Of a stretch of 64,000 bases of DNA, positions 36,624 through 45,557 are shown in pieces; positions within the stretch are counted from its first letter, which is position 1; every line of letters starts with the position of its first letter. Origin of the DNA: Streptomyces bikiniensis (GTDB taxonomy: Bacteria; Actinomycetota; Actinomycetes; Streptomycetales; Streptomycetaceae); contig JNWL01000030.1 of the NCBI GenBank assembly GCA_000716465.1, positions 1 to 64,000 on the forward strand, given 5' to 3'. The notes beneath the pieces are model-generated. The model was not told the origin of the DNA and did no database searches. It worked only from the letters and a program-made list of their open reading frames with translations. Made by a program: the position numbers and the translations under genes.

Positions 36624-37784
36624 ATGTCCCTCGACCACCGGCTCTCCGCCGAACACCAGGAACTCCGCCGCACCGTCGAGGCGTTCGCCCACGACGTGGT
36701 GGCCCCGAAGATCGGGGACTACTACGAGCGGCACGAGTTCCCGTACGAGATCGTCCGCGAGATGGGCCGCATGGGCCTGTTCGGGCTGCCGTTCCCCGAG
36801 GAGTACGGCGGCATGGGCGGCGACTACCTGGCCCTCGGGATCGCCCTGGAGGAGCTGGCCCGGGTCGACTCCTCGGTGGCCATCACCCTGGAGGCGGGCG
36901 TCTCGCTCGGCGCGATGCCGCTGCACCTGTTCGGCACCGAGGAGCAGAAGCGGGAGTGGCTGCCGAGGCTGTGCGCGGGCGAGGTCCTGGGCGCGTTCGG
37001 CCTGACCGAGCCGGGTGCCGGCTCGGACGCGGGCGGCACCCGCACGACGGCCGTCCGCGACGGCGACGAGTGGGTGATCAACGGCTCGAAGTGCTTCATC
37101 ACCAACTCCGGCACGGACATCACCGGTCTGGTGACGGTCACGGCGGTCACCGGCCGCAAGCCGGACGGGCGCCCGCTGATCTCCTCGATCATCGTCCCCT
37201 CCGGCACCCCGGGCTTCACGGTCGCGGCCCCGTACTCGAAGGTCGGCTGGAACGCCTCGGACACCCGCGAGCTGTCCTTCGACGACGTCCGGGTCCCGGT
37301 CGGGAACCTGCTCGGTGAGGAGGGCCGGGGGTACGCGCAGTTCCTCCGCATCCTGGACGAGGGCCGGGTCGCCATCGCCGCCCTGGCCACGGGCCTCGCG
37401 CAGGGTTGCGTGGACGAGTCCGTGAAGTACGCGAAGGAACGTCACGCCTTCGGACGCCCGATCGGGGACAACCAGGCCATCCAGTTCAAGATCGCGGACA
37501 TGGAGACCCGGGCGCACATGGCCCGCATCGGCTGGCGGGACGCGGCCTCGCGCCTGGTCCTGGGCGAGCCCTTCAAGAAGGAGGCGGCCATCGCGAAGCT
37601 GTACTCCTCCACGGTGGCCGTGGACAACGCCCGCGAGGCCACCCAGATCCACGGCGGCTACGGCTTCATGAACGAGTACCCGGTGGCCCGCATGTGGCGC
37701 GACTCCAAGATCCTGGAGATCGGCGAGGGCACGAGCGAGGTCCAGCGGATGCTGATCGCCCGGGAGTTGGGCCTGTCGGCCTGA
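36624..37784 (+). CDS. Acyl-CoA dehydrogenase (short/branched-chain type)
   Basis: 386-aa acyl-CoA dehydrogenase. Flavin/substrate motifs AFGLTEPGAGSDAGGTRT and WVINGSKCFITNSG are followed by QIHGGYGFMNEYPVARMWRD. Glu368 in IGEGTSEVQ is the catalytic base in the canonical short-chain position, unlike the dehydrogenase at 27508. The context suggests isovaleryl-CoA or another branched short-chain acyl-CoA as substrate, feeding the carboxylase encoded upstream. ATG at 36624, eight bases after the lyase stop, with an AAGGA-type site overlapping that stop. Last gene before the terminator at 37802. Confidence 0.93.
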   Translation: MSLDHRLSAEHQELRRTVEAFAHDVVAPKIGDYYERHEFPYEIVREMGRMGLFGLPFPEEYGGMGGDYLALGIALEELARVDSSVAITLEAGVSLGAMPLHLFGTEEQKREWLPRLCAGEVLGAFGLTEPGAGSDAGGTRTTAVRDGDEWVINGSKCFITNSGTDITGLVTVTAVTGRKPDGRPLISSIIVPSGTPGFTVAAPYSKVGWNASDTRELSFDDVRVPVGNLLGEEGRGYAQFLRILDEGRVAIAALATGLAQGCVDESVKYAKERHAFGRPIGDNQAIQFKIADMETRAHMARIGWRDAASRLVLGEPFKKEAAIAKLYSSTVAVDNAREATQIHGGYGFMNEYPVARMWRDSKILEIGEGTSEVQRMLIARELGLSA

Positions 37785-37801
37785 GTCCGCACGACCGCAC
37801 C

Positions 37802-37832
37802 GGCCCGTCGCCCCCGGGAGGGGCGGCGGGCC
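37802..37832 (+). terminator. Hairpin terminator of the leucine/acyl-CoA operon
   Basis: 13-base stem (37802-37814 with 37820-37832, one G-U pair) around a 5-base loop, 18 bp after the dehydrogenase stop. It separates the carboxylase operon from the iron-regulated desF gene. Confidence 0.65.
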
Positions 37833-37901
37833 CCGTCATGTCCGGGAGGGGCGGCAGGCCCCCTCGTGTCCGGGCCGGGCACCCCGCCCGATCGGAGAAT
37901 A

Positions 37902-37920
37902 TGAGGTTAGGCTAACCTAC
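37902..37920. promoter_or_regulatory. Iron box (DmdR/IdeR site) upstream of desF
   Basis: TGAGGTTAGGCTAACCTAC matches 17 of 19 positions of the actinobacterial iron box TTAGGTTAGGCTAACCTAA. It is 65 bp upstream of the siderophore-interacting protein gene. DmdR1/IdeR with Fe2+ should bind here and repress under iron sufficiency. Confidence 0.93.
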
Positions 37921-37985
37921 ATTCGCCGTCGATCGAGGCGGCCCCGCCCGCCCGGGAGACCCCGTACCGAAAAGGTGCCCGCCCC

Positions 37986-38849
37986 ATGACGCACGCCGAG
38001 ACCGCCCCCTTCCGGTTCTTCTCGCTCCGGGTCGACCGGACGCGGCGGCTCGGCCCGTCCCTGGTCCGGGTCACGTTCACCGGGGAGGACCTGAAGGGCT
38101 TCGCCGCCGGCGGCCGCGACCAGTCGCTCTCCCTCTTCCTGCCGCACCCCGGCCAGGAGGCCCCCGTCCTGCCTCCCCTGGACGGGCAGGACATGTACGC
38201 GGTCCTCGGCGCCTGGCGGGCGATGCCCCACGAGGAGCGGGCCGTGATGCGCTCGTACACCGCCCGCGAGCAGCGCACCGGGCCGGACGAGCTCGACATC
38301 GACTTCGCGCTCCATGAGGACGGCGGGCCGGCCTGCCGCTGGGCCGCGAGCGCCGGGCCCGGCGACCGGGTGGTCGTCCTCGGCCCCGCCGTGGCCGACA
38401 ACACGGCCGTCCGCTTCCGGCCGCCCGAGGACGCCGACTCCGTCGTGATCTGGGCGGACGAGACGGCCCTCCCGGCGGCCTCGGCGATCCTGGAGTGGCT
38501 GCCGGCCGGGACCCGCGCCCGGGTCTTCCTGGAGGTCCCGTACGCCGGCGACCGGACCGAACTCCCGACCGCCGCCGACGCCGAGGTCACCTGGCTCGTC
38601 CGGGAGGAGGGGGCGCCGTCCGCCGTGGACGCGGTGCGCGGCGCCGAACTGCCCGGAGCGTCCCCGTACGTCTGGATCGCGGGCGAATCGGGGTCGGTGA
38701 AGGCGCTGCGCCGCCACTTCGTGCGCGAGCGCGGGCTCGACCGGCGCCGGGTGACGTTCGTCGGGTACTGGCGCAGGGGACTGTCCGAGGACGCCCTGCG
38801 CGAGGTGCCGGACGAGACGCGGGAGGACGAGGCGCGCGACGGGGCGTAG
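37986..38849 (+). CDS. desF: Siderophore-interacting protein, ferric siderophore reductase (DesF/ViuB)
   Basis: 287-aa FAD/NAD(P)H-dependent reductase of the ViuB/SIP family, which releases iron from imported ferrioxamine in the cytoplasm. FAD is held by RSYTAR (about 97-102), and the NAD(P)H domain follows with ADETALPAASAILEWL and WIAGESGSVKALRRH. An iron box lies upstream and desA follows by 184 bp. In S. coelicolor the lipoprotein receptor gene desE sits next to desF. Here the gene before desF is the acyl-CoA dehydrogenase and no desE is present. ATG at 37986 follows AAAAGGTGCC. Confidence 0.93.
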   Translation: MTHAETAPFRFFSLRVDRTRRLGPSLVRVTFTGEDLKGFAAGGRDQSLSLFLPHPGQEAPVLPPLDGQDMYAVLGAWRAMPHEERAVMRSYTAREQRTGPDELDIDFALHEDGGPACRWAASAGPGDRVVVLGPAVADNTAVRFRPPEDADSVVIWADETALPAASAILEWLPAGTRARVFLEVPYAGDRTELPTAADAEVTWLVREEGAPSAVDAVRGAELPGASPYVWIAGESGSVKALRRHFVRERGLDRRRVTFVGYWRRGLSEDALREVPDETREDEARDGA

Positions 38850-38945
38850 GCCCGCCGCGATCCCCGCTCCTCCGCCCGCCGCGTAATCCATCTCACTCAA
38901 ACCGGCCCCGCCCGGGGAGGTTTGGGGGTGCTCACCGCGAAAAAA

Positions 38946-38964
38946 TTAGGTTAGGCTCACCTAC
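38946..38964. promoter_or_regulatory. Iron box upstream of desABCD
   Basis: TTAGGTTAGGCTCACCTAC, 17 of 19 matches to the iron-box consensus, 70 bp before the desA ATG. It predicts repression of desferrioxamine synthesis by iron-loaded DmdR1/IdeR, in parallel with the site before desF. Confidence 0.95.
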
Positions 38965-39033
38965 ATTCCACTGATCGCGTCCCCGGCGATCCCCCCATGC
39001 CCCCTCAGCGTTTCCTCCCGAAAGGGTCCCCGC

Positions 39034-40473
39034 ATGCGCTCCCACCTGCTCAACGGCACCACGGCGGAGAGCTATCGTCGCTCCGTCACCGAAGGCGTCG
39101 AGCGGGTGGCGGACAAACTCGCCTCGGTGCGAGGGCCGTTCACCGGCACGACCCCCGCCGAGCTGGCCCCCGTCATCGACGCCGTCGACCTCGACCGGCC
39201 GCTCGGGGACGTCTCCGCCGCCCTCGACGAGCTGGAGGACGTCTATCTCCGCGACGCCGTCTACTTCCACCACCCCCGCTACCTGGGCCACCTGAACTGC
39301 CCGGTCGTCATCCCCGCCGTCGTCGGCGAGGCCGTCCTCTCGGCGGTCAACTCCTCCCTGGACACCTGGGACCAGAGCGCCGGCGGCACCCTCATCGAGC
39401 GGAGGCTGATCGACTGGACCGCCGGCCGGGCCGGCTTCGGGCCCGCCGCCGACGGCGTGTTCACCAGCGGCGGTTCGCAGTCCAACCTCCAGGCGCTGCT
39501 CCTCGCCCGCCAGGAGGCCAAGACGGACGACCCGTCGAAGCTCCGGATCTTCTCCTCCGAGTGCAGCCACTTCAGCGTCCAGAAGTCGGCCGGCCTCCTC
39601 GGCCTCGGCGCCGGGGCCGTCGTCTCCGTCCCGGTCGACGCGGAGAAGCGGATGCGGGCCACCGCCCTCGCCGCCGAGCTGGCCGCCTGCCGCGCCGAGG
39701 GACTGGTCCCGATGGCGGTCGTGGCCACCGCCGGCACCACCGACTTCGGCTCCATCGACCCGCTGCCCGAGATCGCCGACCTGGCCGACGAGTACGGCAC
39801 CTGGATGCACGTCGACGCCGCCTACGGCTGCGGACTGCTCGCCTCCCCCACCCGCCGCCACCTGCTCGACGGCGTCGAGCGGGCCGACTCGGTCACCGTC
39901 GACTTCCACAAGTCCTTCTTCCAGCCGGTGAGTTCCTCCGCGCTCCTGGTCCGCGACGGCGCCACCCTGCGCCACGCGACCTACCACGCGGACTACCTCA
40001 ACCCGCTCCGCACGGTCGCCGAGAAGATCCCGAACCAGGTCGACAAGTCCCTCCAGACCACCCGCCGCTTCGACGCGCTCAAGCTCTGGATGACCCTGCG
40101 GGTGATGGGCGCCGACGGCGTCGGCGGCCTCTTCGACGAGGTCTGCGACCTGGCCCGACAGGGTCACGCGCTGCTCGCCGCCGACTCCCGCTACGAGGTC
40201 GTGGTCGAGCCGAGCCTCTCCACGCTCGTCTACCGCTACGTCCCCGCCGGCGACGCCGACCCCGAGGCCGTCGACCGGGCCAACCTGCACGCCCGCAAGG
40301 CCCTGTTCGCCTCCGGCGAGGCCGTCGTCGCCGGGACCAGGGTCGACGGCCGCCAGTACCTCAAGTTCACCCTGCTCAACCCCGAGACCACCGCCGCCGA
40401 CATCGCGGCCGTCCTCGATCTGATAGCCGGCCACGCCGAGCAGTACCTGAGAGAGAACCTTGTCCACGCCTGA
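39034..40473 (+). CDS. desA: Lysine decarboxylase DesA (desferrioxamine biosynthesis)
   Basis: 479-aa PLP-dependent group II decarboxylase that makes cadaverine from L-lysine, the first step in desferrioxamine synthesis. PLP-binding Lys293 is in [17 protein letters not shown]. Upstream, [17 protein letters not shown] and HVDAAYGCG (phosphate and pyridine contacts) are intact. ATG at 39034 follows GAAAGGG by eight bases. Its 3' end overlaps the desB start by 14 bases, beginning a run of four overlapping genes. Regulated by the iron box at 38946. Confidence 0.96.
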   Translation: MRSHLLNGTTAESYRRSVTEGVERVADKLASVRGPFTGTTPAELAPVIDAVDLDRPLGDVSAALDELEDVYLRDAVYFHHPRYLGHLNCPVVIPAVVGEAVLSAVNSSLDTWDQSAGGTLIERRLIDWTAGRAGFGPAADGVFTSGGSQSNLQALLLARQEAKTDDPSKLRIFSSECSHFSVQKSAGLLGLGAGAVVSVPVDAEKRMRATALAAELAACRAEGLVPMAVVATAGTTDFGSIDPLPEIADLADEYGTWMHVDAAYGCGLLASPTRRHLLDGVERADSVTVDFHKSFFQPVSSSALLVRDGATLRHATYHADYLNPLRTVAEKIPNQVDKSLQTTRRFDALKLWMTLRVMGADGVGGLFDEVCDLARQGHALLAADSRYEVVVEPSLSTLVYRYVPAGDADPEAVDRANLHARKALFASGEAVVAGTRVDGRQYLKFTLLNPETTAADIAAVLDLIAGHAEQYLRENLVHA

Positions 40474-41803
40474 GAAGGCCCTGTCCGAGACGGCGGCGTC
40501 CACGACGCCCGCGCCCGAGACGACCGCACACGACACGGCTCGGATCCACGACTTCATCGGCATCGGCCTCGGTCCGTTCAACCTCGGACTCGCCTGCCTG
40601 ACCGAGCCGATCGAGGAGCTGGACGGCCTCTTCCTGGAGTCCAAGCCCGGCTTCGAGTGGCACTCCGGGATGTTCCTGGAGGGCGCCCACCTCCAGACCC
40701 CGTTCATGTCGGACCTGGTCACCCTCGCGGACCCGACCTCGCCGTACTCCTTCCTCAACTACCTGAAGGAGAAGGGCCGCCTGTACTCGTTCTACATCCG
40801 GGAGAACTTCTACCCGCTGCGGACCGAGTACAACGACTACTGCCGCTGGGCCGCCGACCGGCTCACCTCGGTCCGCTTCTCGACCACGGTCACCGCCGTC
40901 ACCTTCGACGGGGCCGCCGAGGTGTACGAGGTGGCCACCGAGGGCGGCGCGACGTACCGCGCCCGCCGGATCGTCCTCGGCACCGGCACCCCGCCGCACG
41001 TCCCCGAGACCTGCCGGGACCTGGGCGGCGACCTGATCCACAACTCGCGCTACCTGCCGAACAAGGCGGAGCTCCAGAAGAAGAAGACCATCACCCTGGT
41101 CGGCAGCGGCCAGAGCGCCGCCGAGATCTACTACGACCTCCTGAGCGAGATCGACGTCCACGGCTACCGGCTCAACTGGGTGACCCGCTCCCCGCGCTTC
41201 TTCCCGCTGGAGTACACCAAGCTCACCCTGGAGATGACGTCCCCGGAGTACGTGGACTACTTCCACGCGCTCCCCGAGCGGACCCGCTACCGCCTGGAGA
41301 CCGAGCAGAAGGGCCTCTTCAAGGGCATCGACGGCGAACTCATCAACGCCATCTTCGACCTGCTCTACCAGAAGAACCTGAACGGTCCCGTGCCCACCCG
41401 GCTCCTCACCAACTCGGCGCTGCACACCGCCGCGTACGACGAGGAGAGCGGCACGTACGCGCTCGGCTTCCGCCAGGAGGAGCAGGAGAAGGACTTCGCC
41501 CTGGAGACCGACGGCCTGATCCTGGCCACCGGCTACAAGTACAGCGTCCCCGCCTTCCTGGAGCCGGTCCGCGACCGCCTCCGCTGGGACGGACAGGGCC
41601 GCTTCGACGTGGCGCGCGACTACGCGATCGACACGACGGGCCGCGGCGTCTACCTCCAGAACGCCGGCGTCCACACCCACTCGATCACCTCGCCCGACCT
41701 GGGCATGGGCGCGTACCGCAACGCCCGCATCATCGCCGCGATGCTGGGCCGCGAGTACTACCCCGTCGAGAAGACCATCGCCTTCCAGGAGTTCTCCGTA
41801 TGA
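40460..41803 (+). CDS. desB: Cadaverine/lysine N-hydroxylase DesB
   Basis: 447-aa flavin monooxygenase that N-hydroxylates cadaverine with FAD, NADPH and O2. The FAD motif [14 protein letters not shown] is near residue 35, the NADPH motif [17 protein letters not shown] is in the middle, and the C-terminal ATGYKYS is typical. The predicted start is TTG at 40460 ([10 protein letters not shown]), inside the 3' end of desA with GAGAGA just upstream. There is no ATG or GTG start between it and the FAD motif that would leave a normal N terminus. Confidence 0.95.
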   Translation: MSTPEKALSETAASTTPAPETTAHDTARIHDFIGIGLGPFNLGLACLTEPIEELDGLFLESKPGFEWHSGMFLEGAHLQTPFMSDLVTLADPTSPYSFLNYLKEKGRLYSFYIRENFYPLRTEYNDYCRWAADRLTSVRFSTTVTAVTFDGAAEVYEVATEGGATYRARRIVLGTGTPPHVPETCRDLGGDLIHNSRYLPNKAELQKKKTITLVGSGQSAAEIYYDLLSEIDVHGYRLNWVTRSPRFFPLEYTKLTLEMTSPEYVDYFHALPERTRYRLETEQKGLFKGIDGELINAIFDLLYQKNLNGPVPTRLLTNSALHTAAYDEESGTYALGFRQEEQEKDFALETDGLILATGYKYSVPAFLEPVRDRLRWDGQGRFDVARDYAIDTTGRGVYLQNAGVHTHSITSPDLGMGAYRNARIIAAMLGREYYPVEKTIAFQEFSV

Positions 41804-42330
41804 CCGTCCGCTTCCGCCCGCTCGACCCCGTCCAGGACGCGGAGCTGCTCCACGGCTGGGTCACCCACCCCAAGGCCGCCTTCTGGATGATGCAGGACGC
41901 GAGCCTGGAGGACGTGGTGCGCGAGTACTCGGCCTTCGCCGCGAACCCGCACCACGAGGCGTTCATCGGCCTGGTCGACGGGGTCCCCGCGATCCTCATG
42001 GAGCGCTACGACCCGGCCCACCTGGAGCTGGTCGGCCTCTACGAGCCGCAGCCGGGTGACGTCGGCATGCACTTCCTGGTCGCGCCGACCGACACCCCCG
42101 TGCACGGCTTCACCCGCAGGGTGATCACCGCCGTGATGGCGGAGCTGTTCGCCGACCCGGCGACCGCCCGCGTGGTGGTCGAGCCGGACGTCGCCAACAA
42201 GGCCGTCCACGCGCTCAACGCGGCCGTGGGCTTCGTGCCCGAGCGCGAGATCCAGAAGCCGGAGAAGAAGGCGCTGCTGAGCTTCTGCACCCGGGCGCAG
42301 TTCGAGGCCGCCGTGGGAGCCGCCGCATGA
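41800..42330 (+). CDS. desC: Acyltransferase DesC
   Basis: 176-aa GNAT-fold acyltransferase that succinylates or acetylates N-hydroxycadaverine, giving the hydroxamate monomers. It contains [19 protein letters not shown] for acyl-CoA binding and [20 protein letters not shown], both typical of IucB/DesC-type N-acyltransferases. The ATG overlaps the desB stop (ATGA) and its stop overlaps the desD start in the same way, so the operon is tightly coupled. Confidence 0.95.
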   Translation: MTVRFRPLDPVQDAELLHGWVTHPKAAFWMMQDASLEDVVREYSAFAANPHHEAFIGLVDGVPAILMERYDPAHLELVGLYEPQPGDVGMHFLVAPTDTPVHGFTRRVITAVMAELFADPATARVVVEPDVANKAVHALNAAVGFVPEREIQKPEKKALLSFCTRAQFEAAVGAAA

Positions 42331-44117
42331 GCACCGTTCCGCAGACCGCCGACCCCGTCGCCCACCTCACCCCCGGGCGCTGGGCCGACGCCAACCGCGC
42401 GCTGATCCGCAAGGGCCTGGCCGAGTTCGCCCACGAGCGGCTGCTCGACCCGCGCGCGCTGGGCGACGGCCGGTACGAGGTCCTGTCCGACGACGGCGCG
42501 ACCGCGTACCGCTTCGCCGCCGACCGGTACGCCCTCGACCACTGGCAGGTCGACCCGGCCTCGATCACCCGCCACCGGGGCGACGACGAACTCCCCCTGG
42601 ACGCGCTGCTCTTCGTCACCGAGCTGCGCGGCGCCCTGGGGCTGAGCGACGAGATCCTGCCGGTGTACCTGGAGGAGATCTCCTCCACCCTGGCGGGCAC
42701 CGCCTACAAGGCGACCAAGCCGCAGGTGGCCTCCGCCGACCTGGCCCGCGCCGGCTTCCAGGCGATCGAGACCGGGATGACCGAGGGCCACCCCTGCTTC
42801 GTCGCCAACAACGGGCGCCTCGGCTTCGGCGTGGACGAGTTCCGCGCGTACGCCCCCGAGGCCGCGAGCGGCATCCGCCTGATCTGGCTGGCCGCCCGCC
42901 GCGACCGGGCCGCCTTCACCGCCGGGGCGGGCATCGACTACGAGGCCTTCGTCCGCTCCGAGCTGGGCGACGCGGCGGTGGACGGCTTCGCGGCGACCCT
43001 GGCCGCCCGCGGCCTGGACCTCGCCGACTACCTCCTCATGCCGGCGCACCCCTGGCAGTGGTGGAACAAGCTGTCCGTCACCTTCGCCGCCGAGGTGGCG
43101 CAGGAGCGCCTGGTGTACCTGGGCGAGGGCGACGACACGTATCTGGCGCAGCAGTCGATCCGCACGTTCTTCAACACCTCGGACCCGGCCAAGCACTACG
43201 TGAAGACGGCCCTGTCGGTCCTCAACATGGGCTTCATGCGGGGTCTTTCGGCCGCGTACATGGAGGCGACCCCGGCGATCAACGACTGGCTGCACGACCT
43301 GATCGAGAACGACTCCGTCTTCAAGGCGGCGCGCTTCTCGATCATCCGGGAGCGGGCGGCGGTCGGTTACCGGCACCTGGAGTACGAGGCCGCCACCGAC
43401 CGCTACTCCCCCTACCGCAAGATGCTGGCCGCGCTCTGGCGCGAGTCGCCGGTGCCGTCCCTGGCGGAGGGCGAGCGGCTGGCGACGATGGCCTCGCTGC
43501 TGCACGTGGACCACGCGGGCGCGTCCTTCGCGGGCGCGCTGATCGCGGAGTCGGGCGAGGAGCCGGCCGTCTGGCTCCGCCGGTACCTGGACGCCTACCT
43601 CCTCCCGGTCCTGCACAGCTTCTACGCCTACGACCTGGCGTTCATGCCGCACGGCGAGAACGTGATCCTGGTCCTGGACGAGCGCGGCGGGGTCGTGCGG
43701 GCGATCTTCAAGGACATCGCGGAGGAGATCGTCGTCATGGACCCGGACGCGGTCCTGCCGCCGGCGGTGGAGCGGGTCCGCGCGGAGGTCCCGGAGGACA
43801 TGAAGCTCCTCTCGGTCTTCACCGACGTCTTCGACTGCTTCTTCCGCTTCCTGGCGGCGACGCTCGCGGCGGAGGGCGTCCTCGACGAGGACGGCTTCTG
43901 GCGCACGGTCGCGGAGTGCGTGCGCGGCTACCAGGAGGAGCACCCGGAGTTCGCGGCCCGCTTCGAGCGGTACGACATGTTCGCGGAGACCTTCGCCCTG
44001 TCGGCCCTCAACCGCCTCCAGCTCCGCAACAACAAGCAGATGGTCGACCTCTCGGACCCGTCGGCGGCCCTCCAGCTCGTCGGCGACCTCCCGAACCCGA
44101 TCGCCCGCTTCGCCTGA
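42327..44117 (+). CDS. desD: NRPS-independent siderophore synthetase DesD
   Basis: 596-aa IucA/IucC-family synthetase that uses ATP to join and cyclise N-hydroxy-N-succinylcadaverine units into desferrioxamine E or B. Recognisable blocks are EGHPCFVANNGRLGFG, MPAHPWQWWNKL, FFNTSDPAKHYVKTALSVLN, SAAYMEATPAINDWL and HGENVILVLDERG (ATP and substrate contacts). Full family length. ATG overlaps desC by four bases. It is followed by a strong terminator at 44128, ending the des operon. Confidence 0.97.
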   Translation: MSTVPQTADPVAHLTPGRWADANRALIRKGLAEFAHERLLDPRALGDGRYEVLSDDGATAYRFAADRYALDHWQVDPASITRHRGDDELPLDALLFVTELRGALGLSDEILPVYLEEISSTLAGTAYKATKPQVASADLARAGFQAIETGMTEGHPCFVANNGRLGFGVDEFRAYAPEAASGIRLIWLAARRDRAAFTAGAGIDYEAFVRSELGDAAVDGFAATLAARGLDLADYLLMPAHPWQWWNKLSVTFAAEVAQERLVYLGEGDDTYLAQQSIRTFFNTSDPAKHYVKTALSVLNMGFMRGLSAAYMEATPAINDWLHDLIENDSVFKAARFSIIRERAAVGYRHLEYEAATDRYSPYRKMLAALWRESPVPSLAEGERLATMASLLHVDHAGASFAGALIAESGEEPAVWLRRYLDAYLLPVLHSFYAYDLAFMPHGENVILVLDERGGVVRAIFKDIAEEIVVMDPDAVLPPAVERVRAEVPEDMKLLSVFTDVFDCFFRFLAATLAAEGVLDEDGFWRTVAECVRGYQEEHPEFAARFERYDMFAETFALSALNRLQLRNNKQMVDLSDPSAALQLVGDLPNPIARFA

Positions 44118-44127
44118 CCCCGGAACC

Positions 44128-44178
44128 GGTGCGGGCCCCGACGGAGTCACGGTCACTCCGCCGGGGCCCGCGCCTTTT
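44128..44178. terminator. Intrinsic terminator of the des operon
   Basis: 20-base stem (44128-44147 with 44155-44174, one mismatch and one G-U pair), seven-base loop, then TTTT (44175-44178), 11 bp after desD. It lies between convergent desD and the 134-aa minus-strand gene and may act both ways. Confidence 0.85.
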
Positions 44179-44194
44179 CCTTCCCTGCCGACGG

Positions 44195-44599
44195 TCACGC
44201 CCCTCCGTAGGGGCAGGAGACCCCGTCCTCGCGCGGGCAGGCGATGAGCGCGCGCGACACGTACTGCTGCGCCTTCGAGTAGTAGCCGAGGACCACGTCG
44301 TTCCCGGCCGCCAGCCGCAGCGTCTCCCGGACGCGCTGCAGCCGGTCCCAGACGGGGAAGTGCTCCTGGTCCACGGGAGGGTTCTGGGTCAGCTCCCCCT
44401 CGATCCAGGAGACGGCCTCCTCCACGCCGGTGTACGTGGCCGCCACCTGCGCGGCGGACCGCCGCAGCCAGTCCTTGATCTCGATCGGCGGATGGTCGGC
44501 GGGAACCTCACCGCGCCTGATCGCCGAGTCGGGATAGGACCGCCCGGTGTACGCGTACGCGTGCCAGTGCTGTCGTGGGCCCTCCCTATCCCCCTGCAC
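44195..44599 (-). CDS. Unknown protein encoded with the JmjC-type oxygenase
   Basis: 134-aa hypothetical protein. No family recognised. Composition and spacing suggest mostly helices (DHPPIEIKDWLRRSAAQVAA, YTGVEEAVSWIEGEL, VWDRLQRVRETLRLAAG), with two cysteines close to the C terminus (ACPREDGVSCPYGG). The GTG start at 44599 overlaps the 3' end of the JmjC gene by 14 bases, so the two should be expressed together. It could be an accessory or substrate-binding partner of the oxygenase. The terminator at 44128 lies just beyond its stop. Confidence 0.6.
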   Translation of the reverse strand: MQGDREGPRQHWHAYAYTGRSYPDSAIRRGEVPADHPPIEIKDWLRRSAAQVAATYTGVEEAVSWIEGELTQNPPVDQEHFPVWDRLQRVRETLRLAAGNDVVLGYYSKAQQYVSRALIACPREDGVSCPYGGA

Positions 44600-45479
44600 G
44601 GGCGGCGGCCTTCCGCGCGGCCTCGGCCACGTGCCCGGCTTCCAGGAGCAGGAGCGCGCCGATCAGGTACTCGCGGGTCCACCGGATGGCCGCGTCGGGT
44701 GCGGCCAGCAGGGAGGCCGGGGGAATCTCCGCCCGCAGCGCGGGGTCCACCAGGGCCTGGGACAGGACCTCGCGCGTCATCTCGGACGCCAGCCAGTGGA
44801 ACGTGCGCTCCTTGAGCGCGAACGTCAGGTGCAGCGAGGGCTCCCCGCCCACGGTGTACGGCGAGTGGACGTAGCCGCGCGGCAGCCAGAAGACGTCGCC
44901 GGGCTCCAGGGCGAACGACTGGACGGGAGCCGTACGGGCGAGATGGAGCCGTTCCTCGGGAGTGAAACCCCTTTCCAGGAAGTTCCCGTGCTCCGTGGTC
45001 GGGTTCTCCACGAAGGGCGGGTGCAGCGGCCACGCCTTCCGCCCGGAGAGCTGGACGATCAGCGTGACGTACGGGTCGTAGTGGTACTTCAGTCCCTGCG
45101 CGCCCGGCGGGGTGAGGTACGCGTTCACGTGCACCAGGCAGCCGGTCTCGTCCTGGATCTCGCGGCGCAGCACGCTCAGGGACGGTTTGACGGTCTGGAG
45201 CTGCCGGACGGAGACCGTACCCCCGCCGTCGAGGTGCGCCCGGACGGCACCGGGCCGGGGCATGTCGCCGTCGATGTAGGCGTGCCGTTCCAGGACCTTC
45301 CCTTCCTTGAGCAGGACGACGTTGCGGGCGGGAAGGCACTCGGCGTCCACCAGGGCGTCGCATTCGGCGAGGGACCACAGGTGGGCCAGGTCGGCGGGGT
45401 CGCGGCGGAAGAGCGTCGGCCCGGTGGGCCACTTCGTCAGGATTCCCGGGACGTCGTCCACGAGATCGGCCAGCGGCAT
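44586..45479 (-). CDS. JmjC/cupin-4 family Fe(II)/2-oxoglutarate-type dioxygenase
   Basis: 297-aa protein of the ribosomal-oxygenase-like JmjC/cupin-4 family (YcfD/NO66/MINA type), which hydroxylates protein side chains with Fe2+, O2 and 2-oxoglutarate. The metal triad is visible: His133-x-Asp135 in LKYHYDPYVTLIVQLSGRKA and His205 in RGYVHSPYTVGG. The region EPGDVFWLPRGY before the distal His is the usual cupin loop. The C-terminal third is helical, as expected for the dimer and winged regions. AAGGAG six bases before the ATG supports the start. It follows a DUF397-like small-protein gene, with a perfect hairpin in the 78-bp gap, and overlaps the 134-aa gene. The natural target may be that small protein (inference). 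Confidence 0.82.
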   Translation of the reverse strand: MPLADLVDDVPGILTKWPTGPTLFRRDPADLAHLWSLAECDALVDAECLPARNVVLLKEGKVLERHAYIDGDMPRPGAVRAHLDGGGTVSVRQLQTVKPSLSVLRREIQDETGCLVHVNAYLTPPGAQGLKYHYDPYVTLIVQLSGRKAWPLHPPFVENPTTEHGNFLERGFTPEERLHLARTAPVQSFALEPGDVFWLPRGYVHSPYTVGGEPSLHLTFALKERTFHWLASEMTREVLSQALVDPALRAEIPPASLLAAPDAAIRWTREYLIGALLLLEAGHVAEAARKAAARAGG

Positions 45480-45517
45480 GGCTGACTCCTTACGGTATGT
45501 GCAGAAGAGGGAGAGGA

Positions 45518-45536
45518 CGTGCGGGGCCCCCGCACG
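45518..45536 (-). terminator. Perfect hairpin between DUF397-like gene and JmjC gene
   Basis: CGTGCGGGG-C-CCCCGCACG: nine-base perfect arms around one base, 21 bp after the small-protein stop, followed on the transcribed (minus) strand by a pyrimidine run (TCCTCTCCCTCTTCTG). It could act as a partial terminator, giving more small-protein mRNA than enzyme mRNA. Confidence 0.5.
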
Positions 45537-45557
45537 CGGCACGGGCCCCGCCCCGGG

